Made by a program: the position numbers and the translations under genes. Positions 10,332-19,405 of a DNA stretch of 64,000 nucleotides are shown piece after piece. The stretch's first letter is position 1. Each line of letters begins with the position of its first letter. Source of the stretch: Aeromicrobium marinum DSM 15272 (GTDB lineage Bacteria > Actinomycetota > Actinomycetes > Propionibacteriales > Nocardioidaceae); assembly GCF_000160775.2 (NCBI RefSeq), contig NZ_CM001024.1, positions 2,727,241-2,791,240 of the forward strand, read 5' to 3'. The notes beneath the pieces are model-generated. The model searched no databases. It was given only the letters and a program-made list of their open reading frames with translations, and was not told where the DNA came from.

Positions 10332-11801
10332 TCACAGTCCCAGCACCGCCTGCATGACGGAGCGGGCGATCGGCCCGGCGAGCCGTCCGCCGGCGATCTC
10401 GTCGCGACCGGTGCTGCTGGACTCCACGACCACGGCGACGGCGACCTGCTGGTCGCCGGCCTTGGCGTAGGAGACGAACCAGGCGTACGGCGGTCGGTCG
10501 GGCGTGGACTGCGCGGTGCCGGTCTTGCCGCCCACCTGCACCCCGCCGATGCGGGCGGAGGCGCCGGTGCCGTTCTCGACGACGTCGACCATCATCGCCT
10601 GCAGCACCCGGGCCTGGTCGGGCGTGAGGGCCTCGGCGTACTCCGTGGGCTCGGCCTCCTCCAGCACCCGCAGGTTGGGGGCCCGGACGGTGTCGACCAG
10701 GTACGGCTCCATGACGACGCCGTCGTTGGCGATGCCGGCCGCGACCATGGCCATCTGCAGCGGGGTGGCGGCCACCTCGAACTGGCCGATGCCGGACTGG
10801 GCCAGCTGGGGGGCCTCGAGCGTGGTGTCGGGCGGGGTGAACCGGCTTGCCGTCGAGGCGAGGCCGTCGAGGATGTCGTCGCCGAACCCGAACTTGGCGG
10901 CTTGCTCGGCGAGGGCCTCCTGGCCGATCTGTCCGGCAAGGTCGCCGAAGCTGACGTTGCAGGACACGCTCAGGGCGCGCTGGAAGGTGATCGGGTCGCC
11001 ACCGCAGTCGCCGCCACCCTCGTTGGGCAGCTGGTAGGTGATCCCCGGGAACGGCAGGAGGGCTCCGCCGCGGACCTCGGAGTCGGGGGTGAGGCCGAGC
11101 TGGTCGATCGCGGCGGCCGCCGTCACGAGCTTGAAGGTCGAGCCCGGCGGCAGGATCTGGTCGGCGGCCCGGTTGATCAACGGGTCGTTCTCGTCGGCGA
11201 GCAGCGCCTGCATGGTGTCGTCGACGAACCCGAGATCGTGCGACGCCAGCGCGTTGGGGTCGTAGGACGGCTGCGTGACCATCGCGAGGATCGCCCCGGT
11301 CTCGGGATCGATGGCCGCCACGGCCCCCTTGGTCCCGGCCCCGAGCGCCTCCAGACCGGCTGCGGCGGTGCGTTGCGCCAGGGCGTTGATGGTCAGCTCG
11401 ACGCTGCCGCCCTGCGGCTGGTTGTTGGCCAGCAGGTCGACCACACGGTTCACGAACAGACGGTTGTCGCTGCCCGAGAGCACACCGTTCTGGGCCCGCT
11501 CGACGGCGGTGTTGCCGTGGACGTACGAGAAGTACCCGGTGATGGGGGCGTACAGCGGGCCCTCGGGGTACTGGCGCTGGAACCGGAAGCGGTCGTCGCT
11601 CGGGACGCTCTGCGCGATCGGCTCGCCGCCCACCAGGATCGGTCCCCGCTCCCGGGAGAACTCCTCGTCGATCACCCGCCGGTTGCCGTTGCGGTCGTTG
11701 AGGTCGCCGGCCTGGACGAACTGCACGACCGTGATGTTGACCAGCAGGGCCACGAAGAGCGCCAGGCAGGCGATGGCGAGGTTCCGGATCGGTGCGTTCA
11801 C
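10332..11801 (-). CDS. pbpA: class B penicillin-binding protein (PbpA)
   Basis: 489 residues with one N-terminal membrane helix (about 8-28) and a transpeptidase domain carrying the three active-site motifs: S221-T-F-K224, S281-C-N283 and K427-T-G. It cross-links peptidoglycan on the outer face of the membrane, working with the SEDS glycosyltransferase encoded directly upstream. Its ATG overlaps the rodA stop by 4 nt. The pairing of a SEDS protein with a class B PBP in one operon is the standard elongasome/divisome arrangement. Confidence 0.95.
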   Translation of the reverse strand: MNAPIRNLAIACLALFVALLVNITVVQFVQAGDLNDRNGNRRVIDEEFSRERGPILVGGEPIAQSVPSDDRFRFQRQYPEGPLYAPITGYFSYVHGNTAVERAQNGVLSGSDNRLFVNRVVDLLANNQPQGGSVELTINALAQRTAAAGLEALGAGTKGAVAAIDPETGAILAMVTQPSYDPNALASHDLGFVDDTMQALLADENDPLINRAADQILPPGSTFKLVTAAAAIDQLGLTPDSEVRGGALLPFPGITYQLPNEGGGDCGGDPITFQRALSVSCNVSFGDLAGQIGQEALAEQAAKFGFGDDILDGLASTASRFTPPDTTLEAPQLAQSGIGQFEVAATPLQMAMVAAGIANDGVVMEPYLVDTVRAPNLRVLEEAEPTEYAEALTPDQARVLQAMMVDVVENGTGASARIGGVQVGGKTGTAQSTPDRPPYAWFVSYAKAGDQQVAVAVVVESSSTGRDEIAGGRLAGPIARSVMQAVLGL

Positions 11802-13171
11802 CGGCGCACCACCTGGGTGGCCTCGTCCTGCTCGATGACGGCCACGGGGGGCGCCGGCCGGCGGGTCTGGTCACTGATCCGCAGCAGCAGGGCGATGATC
11901 GCCCAGTTCATGACGATCGAGGACCCGCCCTGCGCGAGGAACGGGGTGGTGAGGCCGGTCAGCGGGATCAGCCGGGTGACCCCACCGATGACGACGAAGA
12001 CCTGCAGCGCCATGGAGACGGCCAGACCCGCGGCGAGCATCTTGCCGAACGCGTCGCGGCAGGTCAGCGAGATGCGCAGGCCGCGCTCGACGATCAGGCC
12101 GTAGATCAGGATGATCGCCATCAGGCCAGTGAGCCCGAGCTCCTCTCCGAGGGAGGCGGCGATGAAGTCGGAGAAGCCGAACGGCGTCAGCTGCGGGCTG
12201 CCCTGCCCCCACCCCTGGCCGATCATGCCACCGTGCGCGAGCCCGAACAGACCGTTGATGACCTGGAAGTTGGCGTCGGGGTCGCCGAACGGGTCCGACC
12301 ACGCCTCGAAGCGGCGCTGCACGTGGCCGAAGGCGGTGTAGCCGAACCAGGCGCCGACCCCGAACAGCGCGGCGCCGACCACGAGCCAGCCGGGTCGTTC
12401 GGTGGCGATGTAGAGCATCACGACGAACAGGCCGAAGAACAGCAGGGACGAGCCGAGATCACGCTGGAAGACCAGGATCCCCACGCTGATCAACCAGCCG
12501 CCCAGGATCGGACCGAGATCGCGTCCTCGCGGCAGGTCGATGCCCAGGACCCGCCGCCCGGCGAGCGCCAGGGCGTCGCGCTTGACGACGAGGTAGCCCG
12601 CGAAGAAGATCGCCAGGCAGATCTTGGCGGCCTCGCCGGGCTGGAAGCTGAACGGACCGAGGGCGATCCAGATGCGCGCGCCCCGGATGTTCTGACCGAT
12701 GTACGGCAGCAGCGGGAGCACCAGCAGGATGATCGCGGCGAGGCCGAAGCTGTAGGTGTAGGTCTGCAACCGGCGATGGTCGCGCACCACGAACAGCACG
12801 ACGGCGAAGGCCGCCAGCCCGAGCCCGGTCCACATCAGCTGGGAGGTGGCCAGCGCGTTCCAGTCCGGGTCGACCTGCTCGTAGCCCAGGTCGATCCGGT
12901 AGATCATGGCCAGTCCCAGCCCGTTGAGGCAGATGACCAGCGGCAGCAGCACCGGGTCGGCGTACGGCGCCACGCGGCGGATCACCAGGTTGGCGGCCAC
13001 GGCGACCGCCGTGAGGGTCGCGGCGAGCGGGAGCACCCCCGCGGGCACGCGGCCCTCGACGCCCAGACCGACGGCGCAGTACGCGCTGACGCCGATGACG
13101 ACCGCCATCACCGTGAGGATCAGCTCGGCGCCGCGTCGCTTGCGCGGCACCCACGTTCCCTGATCGCTCAC
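11798..13171 (-). CDS. rodA: SEDS family peptidoglycan glycosyltransferase (RodA/FtsW)
   Basis: 457 residues with at least ten hydrophobic helices. SEDS signatures are visible as FSFQPGEAAKICLAIFFAGY, FQRDLGSSLLFFGLF, NGLFGLAHGGMIGQGWG and GFSDFIAASLGEELG. It polymerises lipid II into glycan strands and partners PbpA. The GTG at 13171 lies within the pstP stop (GTGA), and the next gene overlaps it by 4 nt. The neighbourhood indicates the RodA-like member of the pknB operon. Confidence 0.95.
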   Translation of the reverse strand: MSDQGTWVPRKRRGAELILTVMAVVIGVSAYCAVGLGVEGRVPAGVLPLAATLTAVAVAANLVIRRVAPYADPVLLPLVICLNGLGLAMIYRIDLGYEQVDPDWNALATSQLMWTGLGLAAFAVVLFVVRDHRRLQTYTYSFGLAAIILLVLPLLPYIGQNIRGARIWIALGPFSFQPGEAAKICLAIFFAGYLVVKRDALALAGRRVLGIDLPRGRDLGPILGGWLISVGILVFQRDLGSSLLFFGLFVVMLYIATERPGWLVVGAALFGVGAWFGYTAFGHVQRRFEAWSDPFGDPDANFQVINGLFGLAHGGMIGQGWGQGSPQLTPFGFSDFIAASLGEELGLTGLMAIILIYGLIVERGLRISLTCRDAFGKMLAAGLAVSMALQVFVVIGGVTRLIPLTGLTTPFLAQGGSSIVMNWAIIALLLRISDQTRRPAPPVAVIEQDEATQVVRR

Positions 13172-14439
13172 GGTGTGACCACCTGGTCGGGGAGGATGAC
13201 GCCCGGGGTGGGCGTCGGCGTCGGGGTGGGCACCGGCGCGGGGGCGACCTCGCGCCGCAGGTCCTCCACGATCTGCGCCGCGTCGGCCCGGTCGGTGGCC
13301 TCGATGCCGTCCGTCACCTGGCTGCGCTGGAAGTTCGTGAGGTCGTCGAGCTCGACGTCGCTGACCTCGTCGACCTGGCTCAGGGAGATGCCGGGAAGGT
13401 CGGCCTGGACCCCCTGGAAGATCGCGACCCGGCCGTCGCTCTCGGCGACGTAGTACTGGGTCTGCGTCCAGTTGTAGGCCAGCACCCCGCCCCCGGCGAA
13501 CAGTGCCGCGACGACGACGAGGGCTCCGATCCAGCGGACCCACCGCCACCGGGACGGGGGCCGCGGGGCGTAGCGGATCTCCTCGGGGTCGAGGTCGAGG
13601 GTGTTCCCCCGCGACGACCCGGCCGACCCGTGGCCGGTGCGCGGCCGGGGGGAGGAGGCGGCCGCCCCCACGAGGTGCGGCTGCCCGTCGCTGGACGCCA
13701 GGTGCTCGTCGGGGTCGTCCGACGCGTCGACGAACTCACCGATGACCACGGTCACGTTGTCGACGCCGCCGCCCTCGAGCGCCAGCTGCACCAGGGAGGT
13801 GGCGGCCTGGTCGATCGTCTCGGCGCCCAGCGTCTGCGCGATGGTCTCGTCGTCGACCATGTCGGTCAGTCCGTCGCTGCACAACAGGTAGCGGTCGCCG
13901 AGCTGCGGCTGGACCCAGGCGAAGTCGGCCCGGTTGTCGTCGCGGCCGAGCATCGCGCGCAGGAGCAGGGACTTGTGCGGGTGGTGCCGGGCCTCCTCGC
14001 GGGTGATCCGGCCCTCGTCGACCAGGCTCTGCACGAAGGTGTGGTCGGTGTTGAGCTGGGTCAGCTCGCCGCCCCGCAGCCGGTAGGTGCGGGAGTCGCC
14101 CAGGTGCGCCGTGGCGAACTTGTCGCCGTCCCACAGCATCGCCTCGAGCGTCGTCCCCATGCCCTCGACCGCGGGGTCGTCGGTGATGAGGTCCCCGAGG
14201 CGCTCGTTGGCGCGGGCCACGGCGTGCTCGAGCGCGTCCATGGCGTCGACCCCGAGGTCGCGGTCCAGCTGCCGCACGATGCCGACGGCCTCCGACGACG
14301 CGAGGTCGCCGGCCGCGGCGCCGCCCATGCCGTCGGCGACCACGAGCAGGCGGGCGCTGGCGTAGCCGGAGTCCTGGTTGTTGTTGCGTCGCAGGCCGAC
14401 GTCGGAGAGCGCCGTGTAGCGCAGCGCGAGCGAGGTCAT
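13168..14439 (-). CDS. pstP: PP2C-type serine/threonine phosphatase
   Basis: 423 residues. The cytoplasmic PP2C domain (about 5-240) contains the metal-binding motifs DVGLRRNNNQD, VADGMGGAAAGD, AHLGDSRTYRL, LCSDGLTDMVDD and GGVDNVTVV. A linker, one membrane helix (about 302-322, RWIGALVVVAALFAGGGVLA) and a short extracellular domain ending in a PTPTPTPTP tract follow. It reverses PknB phosphorylation. Start ATG 14439 is 4 nt after the fhaB stop region, and its end overlaps rodA. Confidence 0.95.
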   Translation of the reverse strand: MTSLALRYTALSDVGLRRNNNQDSGYASARLLVVADGMGGAAAGDLASSEAVGIVRQLDRDLGVDAMDALEHAVARANERLGDLITDDPAVEGMGTTLEAMLWDGDKFATAHLGDSRTYRLRGGELTQLNTDHTFVQSLVDEGRITREEARHHPHKSLLLRAMLGRDDNRADFAWVQPQLGDRYLLCSDGLTDMVDDETIAQTLGAETIDQAATSLVQLALEGGGVDNVTVVIGEFVDASDDPDEHLASSDGQPHLVGAAASSPRPRTGHGSAGSSRGNTLDLDPEEIRYAPRPPSRWRWVRWIGALVVVAALFAGGGVLAYNWTQTQYYVAESDGRVAIFQGVQADLPGISLSQVDEVSDVELDDLTNFQRSQVTDGIEATDRADAAQIVEDLRREVAPAPVPTPTPTPTPGVILPDQVVTP

Positions 14440-14442
14440 CGG

Positions 14443-14925
14443 CTACTTCCGCAGCTCGACGATGGTCTTGCCGAGCCGGACCTGCAGACCGAGGCCGATG
14501 GGGGTGGGCGTGGTGATGCGCTGGTTGCCGAGGTAGGTGCCGTTGGTGGACCCCAGGTCCTCGACGAACCACTGCTCGCCGTTGGTGGCGAACCGCGCGT
14601 GCCGGGTCGACACGTAGTCGTCGTCGAGCCGGATCGCCGCGTCGGTGCCCCGGCCCAGCAGGATCGGCTGGTCACCCAGGGGCACGCTCTGCCCGGCGTT
14701 GGGACCGTCGACGATCTGCAGCTTGGTGGGCGTGCCGCGTTGCGGCTTGCGTGGCTTGGAGACCTTGGCCGGTGCGGCGGGTTGGCGCGCCGGGCGGGCG
14801 GCCTTGGTGGCCGGCACCTTCGTGCCGAAGATGTCGGACCGGATGACCGAGACGGCCGACAGGACGAACATCCACAGCACGACGAGGAACCCGATCTTGA
14901 TCAGGGTGAGCGTCAGTTCGGACAT
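14443..14925 (-). CDS. fhaB: membrane-anchored FHA domain protein
   Basis: 160 residues: an N-terminal membrane helix (about 8-28, LIKIGFLVVLWMFVLSAVSV), a basic Pro/Ala/Lys linker and a C-terminal forkhead-associated domain (about 70-158) with the phosphothreonine-binding pattern ILLGRG, STRHARF and LGSTNGTYLG. It binds phosphorylated partners of PknB, in mycobacteria including division and PBP proteins. It abuts fhaA (TGA then ATG) and is followed by pstP. Confidence 0.94.
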   Translation of the reverse strand: MSELTLTLIKIGFLVVLWMFVLSAVSVIRSDIFGTKVPATKAARPARQPAAPAKVSKPRKPQRGTPTKLQIVDGPNAGQSVPLGDQPILLGRGTDAAIRLDDDYVSTRHARFATNGEQWFVEDLGSTNGTYLGNQRITTPTPIGLGLQVRLGKTIVELRK

Positions 14926-15648
14926 TCAGGCCTCCTGCTCGCCGATGCGGACGACCAGGGTCGTGTTGCCGAGGCGGATCTCGGCGCCGTGCTGGACGGT
15001 GGCGGTGGTCACGCGGTGACCGTTGAGGACCACGCCGTTGGTGGAGCCGAGGTCGGTGATGGTGACCGACAGGCCGTCGCCGGTGTCGTGCACGTCGAAC
15101 TCGGCGTGGCGGCGGGAGATGCCGGGGTCGTCGATGCGCAGGTCGGCCTCGCTGCCGCGCCCGATCACGAGGCCCGGCGGCACCAACGGGTGCCGCATGC
15201 CGTTGACCTCCAGCACCGCCTCGTAGCGCAGCACGCCGGAGTCGGTGAGGCCCGCGCCGGAGGACGACTTGACCGTGGCGTTGGTGCGGCTGCGGACCCG
15301 GAACCGGCCGGTTCCGAGCTCGGGGGACTCCACGAACGAGATGGCCAGGCCACCGGCGAGGGTGTAGCGCTGCTCCTTGACATGCTCGCGGACCAGGGTC
15401 GCCAGCTCGCCGGACAGGGTGTCGCCGAAGGGGTTCAGACGGTCGAAGTCCGACGGGGACAGCTCGACGGTGAAGTCGTTGGGAGCCAGCATCCGTTGAC
15501 GCGACAGGACCTGCGCGGCGTTGTCGATCTCGCGCTGCAGGGCTGCGGCGATCTCGACCGGCTGCACCGCGCTGCGGAACGCGCGCGCGAACGCGCCCGA
15601 CACGGCGCCCTCGAGGCGCTGCTCGAAGCGTTGCAACACTCCGGCCAC
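14926..15648 (-). CDS. fhaA: DUF3662/FHA domain protein
   Basis: 240 residues. The N-terminal DUF3662 domain (about 1-115, GVLQRFEQRLEGAVSGAFAR) is followed without a long linker by a C-terminal FHA domain (about 155-238) with VIGRGSEADL, SRRHAEF and LGSTNGVVLNG. Mycobacterial FhaA is about 530 residues with a long disordered middle, so this is the short form common in other actinobacteria. It binds phosphorylated MviN-type partners in wall synthesis. GTG 15648 has a GGAGG site 5 nt upstream. It is the first gene of the fhaA-pknB operon. Confidence 0.93.
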   Translation of the reverse strand: MAGVLQRFEQRLEGAVSGAFARAFRSAVQPVEIAAALQREIDNAAQVLSRQRMLAPNDFTVELSPSDFDRLNPFGDTLSGELATLVREHVKEQRYTLAGGLAISFVESPELGTGRFRVRSRTNATVKSSSGAGLTDSGVLRYEAVLEVNGMRHPLVPPGLVIGRGSEADLRIDDPGISRRHAEFDVHDTGDGLSVTITDLGSTNGVVLNGHRVTTATVQHGAEIRLGNTTLVVRIGEQEA

Positions 15649-15768
15649 GGTGCCTCCTTCGTCGTCGGTACGGGTTCGGCTCTGTCTGATCGTAACGACT
15701 CCCACGCAGATCGCCGGAGTCCCGGTGCTAGACTCGTGCCTCGGTCCGGCTCGAGCCGGTCCGGATGC

Positions 15769-15851
15769 GCGCGGGTGGCGGAATGGTAGACGCGCTGGCT
15801 TCAGGTGCCAGTGTCCGCAAGGGCGTGGGGGTTCGAATCCCCCCTCGCGCA
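15769..15851 (+). tRNA. tRNA-Leu (anticodon CAG)
   Basis: An 83-nt cloverleaf with acceptor GCGCGGG pairing CTCGCGC (one G.T), a D-arm with GGAATGGTAGACGC, anticodon stem CTGGC/GCCAG around loop TTCAGGT (anticodon CAG, 15802-15804), a long variable arm typical of leucine tRNA, and T-arm GGGGGTTCGAATCCCCC. The discriminator is A15851; CCA is not encoded. A TAGACT -10 hexamer is at 15729-15734. The gene occupies the same place after fhaA as in related chromosomes. Confidence 0.97.
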
Positions 15852-15862
15852 CACACGAACGC

Positions 15863-15892
15863 ACAGGGTGTCTCCTCCGGGAGGCACCCTGT
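15863..15892 (+). terminator. hairpin terminator after tRNA-Leu
   Basis: ACAGGGTG-T-CTCC pairs with GGAG-G-CACCCTGT around a TCCG loop, giving a stem of about 12 bp plus one internal mismatch, followed by CGTCGTT. It lies 11 nt after the tRNA and also just downstream of the convergent enoyl-CoA hydratase, so it may stop transcripts from both sides. Confidence 0.75.
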
Positions 15893-15905
15893 CGTCGTTC
15901 CGGGG

Positions 15906-16922
15906 TCAGCCTCGCCGGAGGCCGTGGTCGCCGAACGGTTCGTCGCGTTCGCGCACGGCCTCGCGGAACCCCGCGGCGGCGGCTCGCTGCTGGAAGGCGT
16001 AGCCCTCGCGCGTGTGGCGTGAGACCCCGTCGAAGACCGTGCTGATCATCTGGGAGGTCGCGGTGCCCTGGGCCAGCAGGGCACTGTTGAGCGCCAGCTT
16101 GATCATCATCAGCTGGTTGACCGGCATCATCGCGATCCGTTCGAGCAGGGCCTCGGTGCGGTCGTCGAGCTCGTCGGCGGGACACGACTCCACCGCCAGT
16201 CCCCACTCGGCCGCCTGCGCGCCGGTGAGGCAGTCGCCCGTCAGCAGCAGGCGCTTGGCCCGCTGGTCGCCCAGCCGGTGCGCCCACATGCCGGCCGCGG
16301 GCACGCCCCAGACCCGCGTGGGCGGGTAGCCGATCTTGGTGTCGTCGGCGCAGATGATCTGGTCGGCGTACAGCGCGATGTCGGTGCCGCCGGCGACGCA
16401 GAAGCCGTGCAGCTTCGCCACGGTCGGCTTGTCAGCGTGCAGCAGCGAGGAGAAGCCGCGGTTGAAGCGGCTCATCATGGCGTAGTCGAGCATCGGGTCC
16501 CAGGTGCCGGCCGGGTCGTGGTTGACCGCCTGCACGACCGGGTCGACCGTGGTGCCCGTGAGGTCGTCCACGGCGGCCTCGGGCCGGCCGCCGTTCTCGG
16601 CGAAGATCGAGAGGTCGTAGCCGCCGCAGAACCCCGACCCGCGGCCCGACACCACGATCACGTGCACGCGCGGGTCGAGGTCGGCACGCTCGACCGCGGC
16701 CGCGAGGTCCAGCGGGGTGTCGACCGTGATGGCGTTGCCGCGTTCGGGCCGGTCGAAGGTGATGCGGGCGATCCGCCCGGTGACCTCGTAGGTGAGCGTC
16801 GCGTAGGTCGGCTCGGTCTGCTCGCCCCGGTGGCGCCCGGCGAACGGCGAGCCCTCGCCCTCGGTCCAGCCGTCACGCCACGCCGCCGGACGGTCCGCCG
16901 GACCGGCTGCGCCCTCGCTCAT
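15906..16922 (-). CDS. crotonase/enoyl-CoA hydratase family protein (long form)
   Basis: 338 residues, longer than typical crotonases (about 260), with an N-terminal extension of about 45 residues and an insertion in the middle (DVPVVQAVNHDPAGT region). Oxyanion-hole segments are VVSGRGSGFCGGYDLS and HGFCVAGGTDIALYADQIIC; KIGYPPTRVWGVPA follows. The start ATG 16922 overlaps the stop of the AidB-like gene by 4 nt. It is the last gene of a paaX-aidB-echA operon, which suggests it acts on the product of the adjacent flavoprotein or shares its inducer. Confidence 0.85.
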   Translation of the reverse strand: MSEGAAGPADRPAAWRDGWTEGEGSPFAGRHRGEQTEPTYATLTYEVTGRIARITFDRPERGNAITVDTPLDLAAAVERADLDPRVHVIVVSGRGSGFCGGYDLSIFAENGGRPEAAVDDLTGTTVDPVVQAVNHDPAGTWDPMLDYAMMSRFNRGFSSLLHADKPTVAKLHGFCVAGGTDIALYADQIICADDTKIGYPPTRVWGVPAAGMWAHRLGDQRAKRLLLTGDCLTGAQAAEWGLAVESCPADELDDRTEALLERIAMMPVNQLMMIKLALNSALLAQGTATSQMISTVFDGVSRHTREGYAFQQRAAAAGFREAVRERDEPFGDHGLRRG

Positions 16923-18556
16923 GCCCCGACCTTGACGGTGGCGCGCTCGATGATCGGGGCGAGGTCCAGGCCCGCGGGCAGGGTGCCGAAGACGGTGCCC
17001 CAGTCGCGGTCCAGCCGGCTCGCCGCGAACGCGTCGCTGACCGCGGGGTGCCCGAACCGCACCAGCAGGGAGGCCTGCAGGGCGATCGCGAGGTCGCCGA
17101 CGATCCGCCGGGCCCGCAGCTCGGCGGAGGCCGGATCGGTGAACTGGTCCTTGAGCCGACGGGCGAACGCGTCGAGGCGCGGCTCGGCGCCCGCCACGGA
17201 GTCGAGCTCGTCGAACAGTGCCGTGAGCGTGGCCGGCTGCTTGGCCACGGCTCGCAGGGTGTCGAGCGCCGCCACGTTGCCCGAGCCCTCCCACACGCTC
17301 ATCAGCGGCGCCTCGCGGTACAGGCGCGGCATCCGTGAGTCCTCGATGTAGCCGTTGCCCCCGAGACACTCCAGCGCCTCGGCGGCGTGGACGGGGCCGC
17401 GCTTGCACACGTAGTACTTCGACACCGCGAGCGAGATGCGGCGCAGGTCGGCGGCTCGTTCGTCGCCGGCGAGAGCGCGGTCGGTCAGGTCCGCCAGCCA
17501 CATCGCCACGGTGCTGGACGCCTCGGCCTCGACCGCGAGGTCCGCCAGCACGTTGCGCATCAACGGCTGGTCGACGAGAGCCGCGCCGAACGCCGACCGG
17601 TGGGTGGCGTGGTGCACCGCGGCCTGCACCCCGACCCGCATCCCGCTGGCCGAGCCGATCGTGCAGTCGAGCCGGGTCATGTTGACCATCTCGATGATGG
17701 TCCGCACCCCTCGGCCCTCGTCGCCGAGCCGCCAGCCGAAGGCCTGGTCGTACTCCACCTCGCTGCTCGCGTTGGAGCGGTTGCCGAGCTTGTCCTTGAG
17801 CCGCTGCAGCGCGACCCGGTTGGTCGTGCCGTCGGGCAGGACCCGCGGCACCACGAAGCAGGTCAGGCCGCCGGGAGCCTGGGCGAGCGTCAGCAGGATG
17901 TCGGACATCGGCGCCGAGGTGAACCACTTGTGGCCGGTGAGCCGGTAGGTGCCGTCGGCCTGTTCGGTGGCGTGCGTCGTGTTGGCCCGCACGTCCGAGC
18001 CGCCCTGCTTCTCGGTCATCGACATGCCGGCGGTGAGCCCGGCCTTGGTCTCCGGTGCCGCGAACGACGGGTCGTACACCGTGGTGGCCAGCAGGGGCTC
18101 GAACCGGGCGGCGAGCTCGGGGTCGACCCGCAGGGCCGGCACCGCCGCGTAGGTCATGGAGATGGGGCACTGGTGACCCGCGTCGACCTGGCCCCACACG
18201 CTCAGCCCGGCGGCGCGGCGCAGGTGGGCGTGCGGGTCGCCGGTCACCCACGGGGTGCCGTGCAGCCCGTACCCGGTGGCCCGGGTCATCAGCTGGTGGT
18301 AGCTGGGGTCGTAGACGACCCGGTCGATGCGGTGGCCGTAGCGGTCGTGGGTGTGCAGGACCGGCTCGTGGCGTTCGGCCAGGTCGCCGAGCTCCTGGGA
18401 CGCGGCGGAGCCGGCGTCACGCCCGATGGCGGAGAGCTCGTCGAGCGCGCCGGTCGCGCCGACGCGGGTGAAGGCCTCGGTGTACGGCGCGTAGTCGGCG
18501 GCGTCGTAGTCGACGAGGGGCGGCACCTGGTTGGTCACGTCGTGGGTGGTGGTCAT
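16919..18556 (-). CDS. AidB-like acyl-CoA dehydrogenase family flavoprotein
   Basis: 545 residues, matching E. coli AidB in length and order of motifs: N-terminal NQVPPLVDYD, GMSMTEKQGGSDVRANTTH, GHKWFTSAPMSD, LKDKLGNRSNASSEVE and ALECLGGNGYIEDSRMPRLY then EAPLMSVWEGSGN. This is the AidB branch, not the classical beta-oxidation branch. AidB binds DNA and is induced in the alkylation response. Here the partner is an enoyl-CoA hydratase and the upstream gene is a PaaX regulator, so a metabolic role is plausible. It overlaps both neighbours by 4 nt. Confidence 0.87.
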   Translation of the reverse strand: MTTTHDVTNQVPPLVDYDAADYAPYTEAFTRVGATGALDELSAIGRDAGSAASQELGDLAERHEPVLHTHDRYGHRIDRVVYDPSYHQLMTRATGYGLHGTPWVTGDPHAHLRRAAGLSVWGQVDAGHQCPISMTYAAVPALRVDPELAARFEPLLATTVYDPSFAAPETKAGLTAGMSMTEKQGGSDVRANTTHATEQADGTYRLTGHKWFTSAPMSDILLTLAQAPGGLTCFVVPRVLPDGTTNRVALQRLKDKLGNRSNASSEVEYDQAFGWRLGDEGRGVRTIIEMVNMTRLDCTIGSASGMRVGVQAAVHHATHRSAFGAALVDQPLMRNVLADLAVEAEASSTVAMWLADLTDRALAGDERAADLRRISLAVSKYYVCKRGPVHAAEALECLGGNGYIEDSRMPRLYREAPLMSVWEGSGNVAALDTLRAVAKQPATLTALFDELDSVAGAEPRLDAFARRLKDQFTDPASAELRARRIVGDLAIALQASLLVRFGHPAVSDAFAASRLDRDWGTVFGTLPAGLDLAPIIERATVKVGA

Positions 18557-19281
18557 GCGATCTCCTCGTGCAGGTCGGTCAGCTCGGTGCGGAAGGTCTC
18601 GTAGGCGCGTCTCAGCTCGGCGGCCGGCCAGTGCCGGGGTCGCAGCGACGGCGGCAGCACCGGGTCGGTGCGCAGGTGCCGCACGATGGCGGCGGCGTTG
18701 ACGAAGCGGGTGGCGAGCGTGGCGCCGCCGTGGGCGGTCGCGAGCAGCGTGTCAGCGACGGCTGCCCAGGCCGGGAGGTCCCAGAGCCGGCCGGCCAGGT
18801 CGACGTCGGAGGCGGGACGGGCGGCGAACACCTCGACGTCGGGGCCGATGGGTGCGACGACGTCGAGCGTGGCCGGCCGGGTCCAGACGCCCTCACGGAG
18901 CTCGGCCATCCGCCGGGCCCGCATCACGGCCCGGTGGTCGGCGCGGGTGGCGGCGTCGCGACCCGTCCCGGTGACCACCACGAGGTCCCACGTGCCGTCG
19001 TACGGCAGCTCGACCGGGTCGAGGTCGGCGTCCTGGGCGGCCTGGCGGGCCAGGTGTCGAGGGGTGAGCGCGTAGACGGCGCCCTCGTTGGTGAGGTCCC
19101 CGGCGGCCACCATGCGGGACAGGGCGACCCGCAGCGTCGAGGGAGAGATGCCGAACTCCTCGCCGAGCGCCAGCAGGTGCCGGACGGGCAGCCGTGCCGG
19201 ATGGGCACCGAGCAGCAGGCTCAGCACGACCGACCGGGCGGTCAGGCTGCCGGTGGTCACCGGGGCGAGGGGCGCGTCCAT
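18553..19281 (-). CDS. PaaX family transcriptional regulator
   Basis: 242 residues. The N-terminal winged helix (about 10-80, with LLALGEEFGISPSTLRVALS and LTNEGAVYAL) is followed by the PaaX effector and C-terminal domains (YDGTWDLVVVTGT). The family represses phenylacetate and related CoA-thioester pathways. It starts a three-gene operon with AidB-like and EchA-like genes, which are its likely targets. A TAAGGT -10 ends 6 nt before the ATG, so the transcript is leaderless. An imperfect palindrome lies at the -35 and suggests autorepression. Confidence 0.85.
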   Translation of the reverse strand: MDAPLAPVTTGSLTARSVVLSLLLGAHPARLPVRHLLALGEEFGISPSTLRVALSRMVAAGDLTNEGAVYALTPRHLARQAAQDADLDPVELPYDGTWDLVVVTGTGRDAATRADHRAVMRARRMAELREGVWTRPATLDVVAPIGPDVEVFAARPASDVDLAGRLWDLPAWAAVADTLLATAHGGATLATRFVNAAAIVRHLRTDPVLPPSLRPRHWPAAELRRAYETFRTELTDLHEEIA

Positions 19282-19287
19282 GAGCCG

Positions 19288-19326
19288 ACCTTACGCTCTC
19301 GCGTCATCTGTTGACAAGATGTAACA
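19288..19326 (-). promoter_or_regulatory. paaX operon promoter with overlapping inverted repeat
   Basis: On the minus strand TTGTCA (19317-19312) and TAAGGT (19293-19288) are separated by 18 bp; the ATG follows 6 nt later. The -35 is embedded in an imperfect inverted repeat, GTTGACA-AGA-TGTAAC (19310-19325), whose arms differ by one inserted G. This is the natural position for an operator of the PaaX regulator. Confidence 0.5.
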
Positions 19327-19405
19327 CTGGGCCGGGAGAGGCGCGGACCCGACATGCCGAGCAAGGCATACCTCGATACCGTCGGGGGATCGTGAGAATC
19401 CTGAG

